A DNA stretch of 64,000 nt, taken from contig NZ_JACBOT010000029.1 of assembly GCF_021532275.1 (NCBI RefSeq), positions 186,001 through 250,000 of the forward strand. The letters run 5' to 3'. The position numbers and the translations under genes were made by a program. Numbering within the stretch: position 1 is the first letter of the stretch; every line of letters starts with the position of its first letter. The notes beneath the pieces are model-generated. The model was not told where the DNA came from. It ran no database searches and worked only from the letters and a program-made list of their open reading frames with translations. Origin of the DNA: Brevibacterium sp. UCMA 11754. GTDB taxonomy: Bacteria > Actinomycetota > Actinomycetes > Actinomycetales > Brevibacteriaceae. Below, in pieces: positions 27,243 through 35,809 of the stretch.

Positions 27243-27917
27243 ATGGGCCCCATCGCATCCATTCTCATGGTCGCCGCGGCAGTTCCCTGTGTCATCGGGG
27301 CCATCAATTCACGGAGTCGCATGGCGATCACCGCATCATCGGTGATGTTGCTGGCCATGGTGGACCTGGCGTTCGTCAGTGCTCTGCCACCCGTCCTTTG
27401 GTCGGGGCTGCTGCTCCTCGTCGGATTGTGTGTTGCGGTGAGGCTCGGGTCGAGGCTGAAGGAGAAGCCGACAGCGAAAGCAATGAGTTCCTTGCCCGAA
27501 AAAGTTCTTGTCAGAGCCAATGTCGCCCACTCCCCCGCTCACATTTCCATGGACAGTACGGCCGAGTCATCGTCGCTGGAGCACCCGACCGACTGGCACA
27601 AAGCCCGCCCGGTCCCTCACTTGGGAAGATCGTCCGCGATCCTCTCCGCGGCCGCTTATCCGATCATGGCCTGGCAGGCCCTCAACCATGGCGCCCATCA
27701 TGCTGCTGCGGGTGCCGATGCACACGCCGTTCATCAGCACCACGGGCAGTCCTTCGACGGCTCTCTCGCCACCGGTGTCATCACGTTGAGCGTCATCGTC
27801 GTATCGCTGCTGCTTGCGCTCTGCGCGGTACAGGCTCTGACCCGCAAACGGCCCACGCTGATGTTCGAAAGCCTTGGCATGGCCACGATGCTGACAGTCA
27901 TGCAGTTCATGCACTGA
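27243..27917 (+). CDS. His-rich integral membrane protein, function unknown
   Basis: The 224-aa protein has about five hydrophobic segments (roughly residues 3-20, 28-45, 50-68, 130-145 and 176-198) and a loop around 147-168 with eight His. It also has a His near the middle (HPTDWH) and ends in MQFMH. AAAGGAGG at 27222-27229 supports the start. I do not recognise a named family. Its place right after a copper enzyme, and its His/Met content, would fit a role in copper handling. That is inference only, and a terminator separates the two genes. Confidence 0.65.
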   Translation: MGPIASILMVAAAVPCVIGAINSRSRMAITASSVMLLAMVDLAFVSALPPVLWSGLLLLVGLCVAVRLGSRLKEKPTAKAMSSLPEKVLVRANVAHSPAHISMDSTAESSSLEHPTDWHKARPVPHLGRSSAILSAAAYPIMAWQALNHGAHHAAAGADAHAVHQHHGQSFDGSLATGVITLSVIVVSLLLALCAVQALTRKRPTLMFESLGMATMLTVMQFMH

Positions 27918-27994
27918 ACCTGTCCGTTGTTGGCACTATGAGTCAGATGTTCGAAAAACTCGTGCCGAAAAGACGACGAATGCGCCTTAGAGCC

Positions 27995-28240
27995 CGGTGG
28001 TGAATTGCGCAGTGCACCTCGGCCACGCGCCCACCCCATATAAGCCTCGAACGTCAGCTGCGTCCAGCACACACCACAGAGAATGGCACACCGGTTCCAC
28101 TCTTCGCGGGGCCATTGCTTCGCGAGGTGCCCGGCGCATTCGGTATGGCAGAGATGGCACGGATAGTACAGCCCACAGCAAGCGAAACAAATGGCAACGA
28201 TGTCGAGCTCGGTCGAGTCATGCGCGCAAGATGCCTGGCC
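27995..28240 (-). pseudogene. decayed CHY zinc-finger gene
   Basis: The minus strand encodes a copy of the CHY protein of 3889-4212. It has TELDIVAICFACC, YPCHLCHTEC and CAILCGVCWTQLTFEAY in frame (about 28040-28234), where the intact gene has the equivalent blocks. The N-terminal CEHY is changed to CAHD. After the WTQLT block the homology continues at DNA level, but small indels shift the frame and remove the last Cys pairs. No start codon with a ribosome site is evident. It is a relic of a second CHY/DUF2891 locus. Confidence 0.75.
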
Positions 28241-28376
28241 CGCCCGTTTTACCCAGTACTTGCGGCGACATCGCCATTGTCTCTGTCGTCCGTCAGGGAA
28301 ACACTCGGTCCACAACCTACTCTGCGGCGAATATCCCGACCACAGTCGTCAACGGCTCATCCTTCAGGAAAAGGAA

Positions 28377-30050
28377 TCAACTCCGCTGATAGACAACCTC
28401 TCCCGCAGACACTGTAGTCTCCACCAGAATGTCACCAAGATCCCCCGGCACCACCTCGAACGGGTCCCGGTCAAGGATCGCGAAGTCCGCTGACTTGCCC
28501 ACCGTGATGCTTCCCGAAACATCGTCGAACCCATTCGCATAGGCAGAGTCGAGTGTGTAGGCCCGCAGTGCCTGCTGCACAGTGATTCTCTCGTCGCCGA
28601 GCAGCGGTTCATTCTGCGCGACATCGTCCTGACCATGGGGATCATTGTGTGGGGCCGTCCGGTTGACTGCAACATGCATGCCCCAGATCGGATCGGGGCT
28701 CGAGACCGGCCAGTCGCTGCCGAAAGACAGCCGGACTCCGGCGTCCCTCATCGAGGCGAAGATGAAGTGATGGGACTGCTGATCCTCGTGGAGCAGCGGC
28801 AACTTAGTGTCGACGAGAACCGAGTCACGCCTGGCCCACAAGGGCTGCACATTGGCGATGATCCCGGCCTTCGCCATCCTGGCGAGTTCGGCGGGGTCGG
28901 CGATGTCGAGATGGGCGACCTGATGGCGACGCGCCGGCGACGGTCCACCGTTCTGGGTCAGTGCGTCAACAGCCAGTTTGAGCGCGTTGTCGCCCACGGC
29001 ATGGATGTGGACGTCGAAGTCGTTAGCTTCGAGGCCGCTGACGATCTCGTTGAGTTCATCGGCCTCGAACATGAGCAGACCATGTTCGTGATCGTGACCG
29101 CGGTAGGAGCGTTTGAGAGCGCCGGTGAGGTTCTCACAGACACCGTCGAGCATGATCTTGACGACCGTGGCCTGCAGACCACCTCGGCGCCGGTTGCCGT
29201 CGATGCCTTGGAACGTGGCTCGCCGTTCCTTGACGGTCTCGATCTGCTGGGCATAGGGGACGGCACGGTCCCACCACAGCGCGGCGGTGACCTTACTGGC
29301 AAATCCGCCGTCTTCGGCAGTCGAGATGTATGGGTGAAAGGTATCGATCGGTGAGCCCGTGAGGACCCCGACGCCGGCATCTTGCCAGCCGACAATGCCC
29401 AGCGAATGGAAGTAGTCCTGCGAGTTCCTCAGTGCCAGTTCCACATCCGCCGGGGTGTTCGGAGGGAACAGGCCTGTGACGAGTTCCGCTGCGCTTTCGA
29501 AGAGCAGCCCCGTGGGATTGCCCTCGGCGTCCTTGACGATACGTCCGCCATCAGGGTCAGGAGTATCGCGAGTGATCCCCGCGACCTCGAGGGCACGGGT
29601 GTTGACCCAAGTGCCGTGAGCATCGTGGCTGGTGATCGAGGCAGGGCGATCGCTGACAACGGAGTCCAGATCGCGGCGGTGAGGGAATCCATCGGTGAAA
29701 ACGTCCCCGTACCACCCGGACCCGAGCACCCATTCGTCGTCTGGATGTTCATCAGCGTACTCGGCGATTCGATCGAGATAAGGCTGGTAGCCGTGGATGT
29801 CGTCGAGGTTGCATTCCACCATCCCCAACCCGCCGAGGACGGGGTGGGCGTGAGCGTCATGGAACCCGGGGATCAGTGTCCGACCGTTCAAATCGATCAC
29901 TTCGGTGTCGGGACCGGTCGCTGTCGTGCAGTTGGCATCGCCGATGGCGATGATTGTTCCCGCGTCGATGGCGACGGCGTCTGTTGTTGGTGTCATCGGA
30001 TCCATCGTATGAATGGTTCCGCCGCGGTAGATACGGTCAGCGACAGGCAT
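28377..30050 (-). CDS. amidohydrolase family 3 (YtcJ-like) enzyme
   Basis: The 557-aa metal-dependent hydrolase has HAHP in IPGFHDAHAHPVLGG (about 62-76), a barrel Lys in VVKIMLDGV, His in DVHIHAVGDNAL and QVAHLDI, and Asp in SFGSDWPVS. It belongs to the YtcJ/N-substituted-formamide deformylase branch, with broad amide or carbamate hydrolase roles. AAGGAG precedes the ATG. It follows the POT peptide transporter by 42 bp on the same strand, so the likely substrate is an imported small amide or peptide. A related enzyme lies at 37363-39066. Confidence 0.86.
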   Translation of the reverse strand: MPVADRIYRGGTIHTMDPMTPTTDAVAIDAGTIIAIGDANCTTATGPDTEVIDLNGRTLIPGFHDAHAHPVLGGLGMVECNLDDIHGYQPYLDRIAEYADEHPDDEWVLGSGWYGDVFTDGFPHRRDLDSVVSDRPASITSHDAHGTWVNTRALEVAGITRDTPDPDGGRIVKDAEGNPTGLLFESAAELVTGLFPPNTPADVELALRNSQDYFHSLGIVGWQDAGVGVLTGSPIDTFHPYISTAEDGGFASKVTAALWWDRAVPYAQQIETVKERRATFQGIDGNRRRGGLQATVVKIMLDGVCENLTGALKRSYRGHDHEHGLLMFEADELNEIVSGLEANDFDVHIHAVGDNALKLAVDALTQNGGPSPARRHQVAHLDIADPAELARMAKAGIIANVQPLWARRDSVLVDTKLPLLHEDQQSHHFIFASMRDAGVRLSFGSDWPVSSPDPIWGMHVAVNRTAPHNDPHGQDDVAQNEPLLGDERITVQQALRAYTLDSAYANGFDDVSGSITVGKSADFAILDRDPFEVVPGDLGDILVETTVSAGEVVYQRS

Positions 30051-30092
30051 GAGGAACTCCTTGGTCGTGGGAAGGTGCAGAGCTGTGGAAGG

Positions 30093-31583
30093 TCAGGCGA
30101 CGCCAAGCTTCCGCAGTGGGCCGCGGATTGCGTAGAGGAAGATTGCCGTGAGCAGACTGATCACGGTCATGAGGGCAAAGAATCCGACTTCGCTGGTCTC
30201 GGAGTACAGCTGTCCCATGAAGCCGGAGAGACTGGCACCGGCGGCTGTGGTCAAACCCCATAGGGCCATCATCTGGGAGTTGAAGGCAACGGGAGACAGC
30301 TGGGAGGCCACTGACATGCCGATCGGTGCGTAGGTCACCTCGGTGATGCCCATGACGATCATGCCGGCGATGACAGCGACGAGAGGAATCAGGCCGGAGA
30401 AGATCAATGGGAAGATCGCGAAGAGCCCGAACGTCAGAGTCATCAACACGAAACCGAATGCGAGCTTCGACGTCGTGCTCGGAATGCGACGGTTGGGTCG
30501 GTTCGCCAGCTTCTGCCCATACGCGGCGATGATCGGCCCCGCGATGATGCCGGCGATGACTTCGAATGTGCTGATATAAGCGGCGGGCATCGAGTAGCTG
30601 CCGATGTTCAGTTCCACCCGTGAATCAGCGTAGACGGCGAATGTGGTGAAGAGTTGGAGGATCATAGTCCAGAAAATCGCGCCGGTGATGAAGAGCGGGA
30701 TGAACGCCTTGACCTTCAGGCGCTCGTCCACGGTCACGTTCTTCGATCGCAGCATGGCCACGAAGTACACGACGGCGACGATGAGGATCGTCCCGAGCAC
30801 GTAGTTGTTGAGATTGCCGGTGGACATGAGTCCCGTGCTCACGAGCATGGCGATGACGGCAACCACAACGATGCCGAACCCTGCAGCTTTCCACTTGCCC
30901 TGCGAACTCACCGGGTTCGGGACGATCCGAGATTCTTCGGGCACTGTGTTGCGACCGAGGAAATATGTGATGAGACCGATTGCCATGCCGACTGCCGCGG
31001 CACCGAACCCATAGTGGAACCCTAGTTCGACCTGGAGGTACCCGGTAGCAAGTGGGCCAAACAGGGCACCGATGAGGATACCTGTGTAGAAGATCGCATA
31101 ACCGGAATCCCGCCGAGGTGATGGTTGAGCGTACAGCCGACCCACCATGGCATGAGTGTTGGGCGCGAGCGCACCCGTGCCGATCGTGATGAGCGCCAGG
31201 CCCGTGAGAAGCCCCGCCATTCCCGGTAGGGCCGCGAGGCTGATGTGCCCCGCCATGATGATAGCGCCGCCGGCCATCACCATCGTTCGAGCCGCGACCA
31301 GTCGATCGGCGAACCAGGCTCCCACGGGCTGACCGAGGTAGACGGCACCACCGTAGGCGCCGGCAATGGCCAGGGCTTCGGTTTCGGTCAGTCCCAATCC
31401 ACCGTCGCCGGCCGAGTAGTATATGTAATAGGCGAGGATGACTTGGAGTCCGTAGAAGCTGAAGCGCTCCCACATCTCGATGGACGAGAGGGTGAAGAGT
31501 CCGATCGGCTGTTTTTGCTGAGTAGGACTCGCATCCGACGAGCTGGCCGGTCCCGCAGGGTCGGCAATCTGAGAATTGAACAT
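30093..31583 (-). CDS. POT/PTR2-family proton-dependent peptide transporter
   Basis: The 496-aa membrane protein has about 14 helices. The N-terminal SSIEMWERFSFYGLQ motif (ExxERFxYYG type) marks the POT family, which imports di- and tripeptides with protons. The ATG at 31583 is preceded by GAGGAA. It is the first gene of a two-gene unit with the amidohydrolase. The pair sits exactly between the CHY and DUF2891 relics, so it appears to have been inserted into that locus. Confidence 0.87.
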   Translation of the reverse strand: MFNSQIADPAGPASSSDASPTQQKQPIGLFTLSSIEMWERFSFYGLQVILAYYIYYSAGDGGLGLTETEALAIAGAYGGAVYLGQPVGAWFADRLVAARTMVMAGGAIIMAGHISLAALPGMAGLLTGLALITIGTGALAPNTHAMVGRLYAQPSPRRDSGYAIFYTGILIGALFGPLATGYLQVELGFHYGFGAAAVGMAIGLITYFLGRNTVPEESRIVPNPVSSQGKWKAAGFGIVVVAVIAMLVSTGLMSTGNLNNYVLGTILIVAVVYFVAMLRSKNVTVDERLKVKAFIPLFITGAIFWTMILQLFTTFAVYADSRVELNIGSYSMPAAYISTFEVIAGIIAGPIIAAYGQKLANRPNRRIPSTTSKLAFGFVLMTLTFGLFAIFPLIFSGLIPLVAVIAGMIVMGITEVTYAPIGMSVASQLSPVAFNSQMMALWGLTTAAGASLSGFMGQLYSETSEVGFFALMTVISLLTAIFLYAIRGPLRKLGVA

Positions 31584-31778
31584 GACTTCCTCGGCATGTT
31601 GAGTGCCCTGTCGAGCACAAGATTGTGTGTGGATGGGTGAAGTGAAAGGGCCACCGCTCTCCGGCTGAGGTGGTGCTTCGAGCCTAATGACGTCGCTTGA
31701 TCGATTCCAATAGTCGTTCTGTATGTCCACTGTCTGATTTTCAGATGGGCGACGACCCAGGGTGGCAGAATCGTTCTC

Positions 31779-32382
31779 ATGACATCGGCTGCTGACTTCG
31801 TCCACCCCTTCGCCGAGGCGGCCCTGGCCAACATCACCCGCGAGTATCCGTTCGCCGCCCACCATGTCGCACGCGGATTGATCGACATCGTGCCGGCAAG
31901 CGAGAAGAACCCGGCCTTCGCGAACTCATTCGACTGGCACTCCAGCGTGCACATGCACTATCTGTTGGCGTCACTTCTGGGCACCGAGTCTGCCCATAGC
32001 GCGAATTGGCGAGACGAAGCCATCGAGACAGTCTCCACCCACCTCAGCGAGGATAATATGCGCGCCGAGGCGGATTTCCTCCGAGACAACCCGAGCTGGG
32101 AACGACCATACGGTTGGGCATGGACCATCGACCTCCGAAGCCATCGCCGAGGCGGCCCGTCGCTTCTATGCCGTGGACCAGGCGTGGGACTTCCGTCAGG
32201 AGCGCAGCGGCCATGACTTCCTCTCCCCCAGACTCTGCGAGGCCGACCTCATGGCCGAAGTCCTGCACGAGGATGAACTCGCTGTCTGGTTGCCGGACGT
32301 CTTGTCGGAACTGACACCTGAAATACCGGCACTGACGCCGGTTGAAGTCATCGACCCCACCAACACTGTGTCGTCTACATGA
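31779..32382 (+). pseudogene. truncated, frameshifted DUF2891 gene
   Basis: From the ATG at 31779 the reading matches the intact DUF2891 protein of 4360-5400 through RPYGWAW (about 32125). The middle (roughly 70 codons of the intact gene) is then missing. Homology resumes in another frame with QAWDFRQERSGHDFLSP and PEIPALTPVEVIDPTN, and ends where the intact protein still has about 90 residues. Two deletions and a frameshift make it a clear relic. Confidence 0.85.
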
Positions 32383-32414
32383 TGCCCGCCGTCATGTTTC
32401 TCAAGTCATCCGGG

Positions 32415-33974
32415 TCAAACTGTGCGCAATTTGCTCCCACCTGACTCCACCGCAGCTATGAGTTCTTCACCGACGATCAGAGAATGAATCGCTTCGATAT
32501 CCTTGTGGACCTGGCGGTCTCTCTCAAGCTTCGGGACCACTGCTCGAATTGTGTCGTGAGCAGCGCCCACACCCCGTCCGATGGGTTCAGAGGAGATGAA
32601 CTCCACCGCTTGGCATGCACACAAAAACTCGATCGCAAGCACGTGCGCTACATTCTCGATGACTTCGAGACTCTTGAGCGCAGAAGAGGTACCCATGCTC
32701 ACATGGTCCTCCTGACCCGCTGCCGATGGGATGGAATCCACCGAGGCAGGCTGAGCCAACCGCTTGTTGTCCGAGACCAGCGCAGCGGCCGTGTACTGAG
32801 GAATCATGTACCCCGAGTCGGTGCCCGGATTCGGCGACAAGAATGGTGGAAGTCCGCTATGGTGGGCGGAAGTCAGCCGGAATGTCCGCCGTTCCGAGAT
32901 GCTGGAGAGTTCTGTAAGTGCTATTGCGAGCATGTCCAGAGCCATCGCCACAGATTCACCATGACAATTCGACGACGACAATGACATCTCATCCTCGGCG
33001 AAGATCAGCGGGTTATCGGTCGCGGAGTTCATTTCGTCTTCGATCACAGACTTGACGAATCGAATCATATCTTTGGCGGCACCGTGTACTTGAGGAATTG
33101 ATCTCAGGCTCAGCGCGTCCTGCACCTTGCGCTGGGTATCCGCGTCCTCCAAGTTGCTTCCCTGCAACAATGTTCGGAGGTTTTCGGCCGTCGCCCCGAC
33201 GCCCTCGTGCTTCTTCACAGCGCCGATGCGGGCATCGAATGCGGAAAGGTTCCCGCGAAGTCCCTCAACCGAAACGGAGCTTGCGATGTCTGCAGTCTTC
33301 AGCAGCGACACGGCATCGTGCACGGCAAGGCCTCCGAGTGCGACCATGTCGCACGTGCCGTTGAGCAGGCTCAGTCCCTCTTTTGCCTGCAGGACGACCG
33401 GCCTCAGTCCCCGGCGTTTGAGCGCTTCTGCACCAGAGACCTCCGAACCATCCACGCACGCTTCGCCCTCATCGATGAGAACCAACGCGATGTGGGCTTG
33501 GTACGACAGGTACCCGAGCGACCCCTTGCGAGGAACTCGCGGGATCACGTCTTCGTTCAACATGCCAAGAAGCAGATCCACGACTTCTTCCCTGATCCCG
33601 GAGTACCCGAGCGAAAGGTTTCGGACCATCATTGTCATCACCGCACGCGTTTCGACCGCAGAAAGAAGGTCTCCCACTCCGCTGGCGTGGCTGCGGACAA
33701 GGCTGAGCTGCAGTTGGGCTGATTCCTCCGGGCTGATTCGGATCTTGCTGTTATCGCCGACGCCGGTCGTAATTCCATAGACAATTGCATCCTGGCTCAG
33801 CAGATCGTCGACGACTCGCCGGGACTCCCGAATCCCGCGACGCGCATCATCTGAAAGCCGCACCAGGTGTCGATCTCGGGCGATGCGATGCAGGTCATCG
33901 ACGTTGAACCCAGAGGGACTGATGGTCACATATTCTTGCGTGTTGATCTCATGCTCCTTCGCTCGAAAAGACAT
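32415..33974 (-). CDS. MIO-less aromatic-amino-acid-lyase-family protein (ergothionase-like candidate)
   Basis: The 519-aa protein is a full-length HAL/PAL homologue: VYGITTGVGDNS with the catalytic Tyr (Y66), LQLSLVRSHASGVGD (88-102), AKEGLSLLNGT, DNPLIF, YMIPQYTAAALVSDNK and QEDHVSMG (421-428). At the MIO site, however, the canonical GSVG-ASGDLAPL is replaced by GSLG-YLSYQ (151-159): the Ala-Ser-Gly is absent and the loop is three residues shorter. The cofactor cannot form. Ergothionase, a HAL relative that expels trimethylamine from ergothioneine, is known to work without MIO. The BCCT gene 40 bp upstream fits a betaine substrate. A start at ATG 33974 is chosen by homology. Confidence 0.8.
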   Translation of the reverse strand: MSFRAKEHEINTQEYVTISPSGFNVDDLHRIARDRHLVRLSDDARRGIRESRRVVDDLLSQDAIVYGITTGVGDNSKIRISPEESAQLQLSLVRSHASGVGDLLSAVETRAVMTMMVRNLSLGYSGIREEVVDLLLGMLNEDVIPRVPRKGSLGYLSYQAHIALVLIDEGEACVDGSEVSGAEALKRRGLRPVVLQAKEGLSLLNGTCDMVALGGLAVHDAVSLLKTADIASSVSVEGLRGNLSAFDARIGAVKKHEGVGATAENLRTLLQGSNLEDADTQRKVQDALSLRSIPQVHGAAKDMIRFVKSVIEDEMNSATDNPLIFAEDEMSLSSSNCHGESVAMALDMLAIALTELSSISERRTFRLTSAHHSGLPPFLSPNPGTDSGYMIPQYTAAALVSDNKRLAQPASVDSIPSAAGQEDHVSMGTSSALKSLEVIENVAHVLAIEFLCACQAVEFISSEPIGRGVGAAHDTIRAVVPKLERDRQVHKDIEAIHSLIVGEELIAAVESGGSKLRTV

Positions 33975-34014
33975 TGTTGATGCTTTCGGTCTGACGGCAG
34001 AAACGGGAACAGGC

Positions 34015-35595
34015 TCAGTTCTCGAGTTGCGCAGCTTCAGCCGGGTCATCCCTCGGTTCACCCATCACTTTCGTGTCCGACCGAAGGTATTTAACGGCAG
34101 AGAAGGAGATGAGGATGATCAGGAACAATACGGGGAATCCTGCAAGGGTTGCGGTCTGTTTGACCGCGTCGATGCCCGAAATCTCCCCTCCAGTCCCGGC
34201 CGTCACGGTAAGAATCGCCAGAATACCGATCAGCCCGCCCCAGAAGATCTTGACGATAGCCGGTGGCTCCGGATTCTTGAGGTCGTTTCCGGTAGTTGTC
34301 AGAGACGACATCGTGGTGGTCAGTGAATCAGCCAGAGTGGTGAAGGAGATAAAGATTGCGATCAGCATCAGGATGCCAAAGAGCAGCGATAGTGGGAGTT
34401 CGTCCAGGAAAGCGAACAGGGACAGTGGCACACCGCCTTCGCCGTTAATGATGTCCCAGAGTTTGCCGTCGCCCTTCCAGTCGAAGTACATCGCCGCTCC
34501 ACCGAATACCCAAAACCAGAATGCGCCGAAGGCCGCTGGTAACAGCATATTGACCGTGACGAACTCACGGATCGTACGCCCATAAGAGACCCGAGCGATG
34601 AACATACCGATCAAAGGCGCATTGGCTCCCCACAGCGCCCATTCGAAAATTGGCCAATCGCGAGGCCACGATTCACCATCCATCGGGCTGAACCACAGAT
34701 GCATCTCCGCGAAATCGGAAAAGTACTTTCCAGTTCCTTGAGTACCAATGGTCATGATGTAGGCCGTTGGGCCAACCACGAGCACGAAGACCAAAAGCAA
34801 GAGGAAGAGCCTGGTGTTCTGCTCGGCCAGGAATTTGATTCCTTTTTGGAGACCGGTGTAGCTCGACAGAATATAGGTGATGGTGATGAGAATGGCGATG
34901 GCAGCCCACAGAGTGGGCCCGTTGACGATGTCCGTATAGTGCGAGACGCCGCTGCCGATCTGCAACACCCCTTCACCGAGGATCGCGGACATGGCACCAG
35001 CAATGGCGAACATGCAGACATTGTCAACGACAGTTCCGATGCCCCCAAGCGCCCGCTTTCCGAAAATGGGATACAGAGCAGAGCTGACTGCATAAGGCAT
35101 GCCCTTGTTGTAATGTGCGTATCCGATTGCTATTCCGCAGATGACGTACAAGGCATATGGGGCAATCGTCCACTGCATCGTCACGGCCGCAATCGAAAAA
35201 GTTGCTGCCTGTTCAGAACCTGGCTCCAGCCCGAGCGCCGCCGGAGGGTTCATAAAATGAGTCAACGGTTCGGCGGTACCCCAGAACAGGATGCCCGTAC
35301 CGATGCCGCTGGTCAGAGAGATCGCAAACCATTGCCATTTCGACAAGTTCGGTTTGGCTGAGTCACCACCGATTTTGATCTTTCCGAATTTCGAGAAGCC
35401 CAGATACAGACAGACGAAGATCAAGACGAAAACGGTCAAACTGAACAGCCAGCCGAAGTTGCTGAAGGCGAACTCAACCACCGTCGACTGTATGTTGTAG
35501 AACCACTGAGGGGCTGCGATTCCCAGGACTGCGGTAGCGACCAGCAGGACCGCCATCGGGGCAAATACTCCCCATCGCATCTTCTTATTGTTCAT
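34015..35595 (-). CDS. BCCT-family betaine/carnitine/choline-type transporter
   Basis: The 526-aa carrier has about 12 helices. It shows the BCCT pattern: WFYN in the N-terminal part, the GIGTGILFWGTAEPLTHF segment, and the conserved helix region with FWFWVFGGAAMY. BCCT proteins import quaternary ammonium compounds by ion symport or exchange. Of two adjacent ATGs, 35595 is chosen because GGAG is then at good spacing (35598 is the alternative). It is the first gene of a unit with the MIO-less lyase, suggesting uptake of a betaine such as ergothioneine or hercynine. The palindrome at 35768-35785 may control it. Confidence 0.87.
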   Translation of the reverse strand: MNNKKMRWGVFAPMAVLLVATAVLGIAAPQWFYNIQSTVVEFAFSNFGWLFSLTVFVLIFVCLYLGFSKFGKIKIGGDSAKPNLSKWQWFAISLTSGIGTGILFWGTAEPLTHFMNPPAALGLEPGSEQAATFSIAAVTMQWTIAPYALYVICGIAIGYAHYNKGMPYAVSSALYPIFGKRALGGIGTVVDNVCMFAIAGAMSAILGEGVLQIGSGVSHYTDIVNGPTLWAAIAILITITYILSSYTGLQKGIKFLAEQNTRLFLLLLVFVLVVGPTAYIMTIGTQGTGKYFSDFAEMHLWFSPMDGESWPRDWPIFEWALWGANAPLIGMFIARVSYGRTIREFVTVNMLLPAAFGAFWFWVFGGAAMYFDWKGDGKLWDIINGEGGVPLSLFAFLDELPLSLLFGILMLIAIFISFTTLADSLTTTMSSLTTTGNDLKNPEPPAIVKIFWGGLIGILAILTVTAGTGGEISGIDAVKQTATLAGFPVLFLIILISFSAVKYLRSDTKVMGEPRDDPAEAAQLEN

Positions 35596-35767
35596 CATTG
35601 ACTCCGGTGGATTGTCCATCAATTACGACCAACCAACAGCACCGGGAAAACACCAGCTCTGTACCGTCCTTGGTGACTCAGGTGCTGATGCAAACATTGG
35701 CGTTAGAAGGGCCTTCGGCCATGCTGGCAGGTCGTTATCTGGCTCACAATGCGTTCCAGGAGAATTG

Positions 35768-35785
35768 TGTCCGACATATCGGACA
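35768..35785. promoter_or_regulatory. palindrome upstream of BCCT/lyase genes
   Basis: TGTCCGA-CATA-TCGGACA is a perfect 7+4+7 inverted repeat, about 170 bp before the BCCT start and just past the end of the M20 gene. It is a candidate operator. No cognate regulator is adjacent. Confidence 0.4.
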
Positions 35786-35809
35786 ATATTCTCAGATCTC
35801 CGACGGTGC

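Noticed and set aside
31779..32216. Intact 145-aa protein
   Set aside because: It matches only the first third of DUF2891, then runs out of frame into sequence whose other frame resumes the homology.
32415..33974. Canonical histidine ammonia-lyase (hutH)
   Set aside because: The Ala-Ser-Gly needed for the MIO cofactor is missing, and no other hut gene is nearby.
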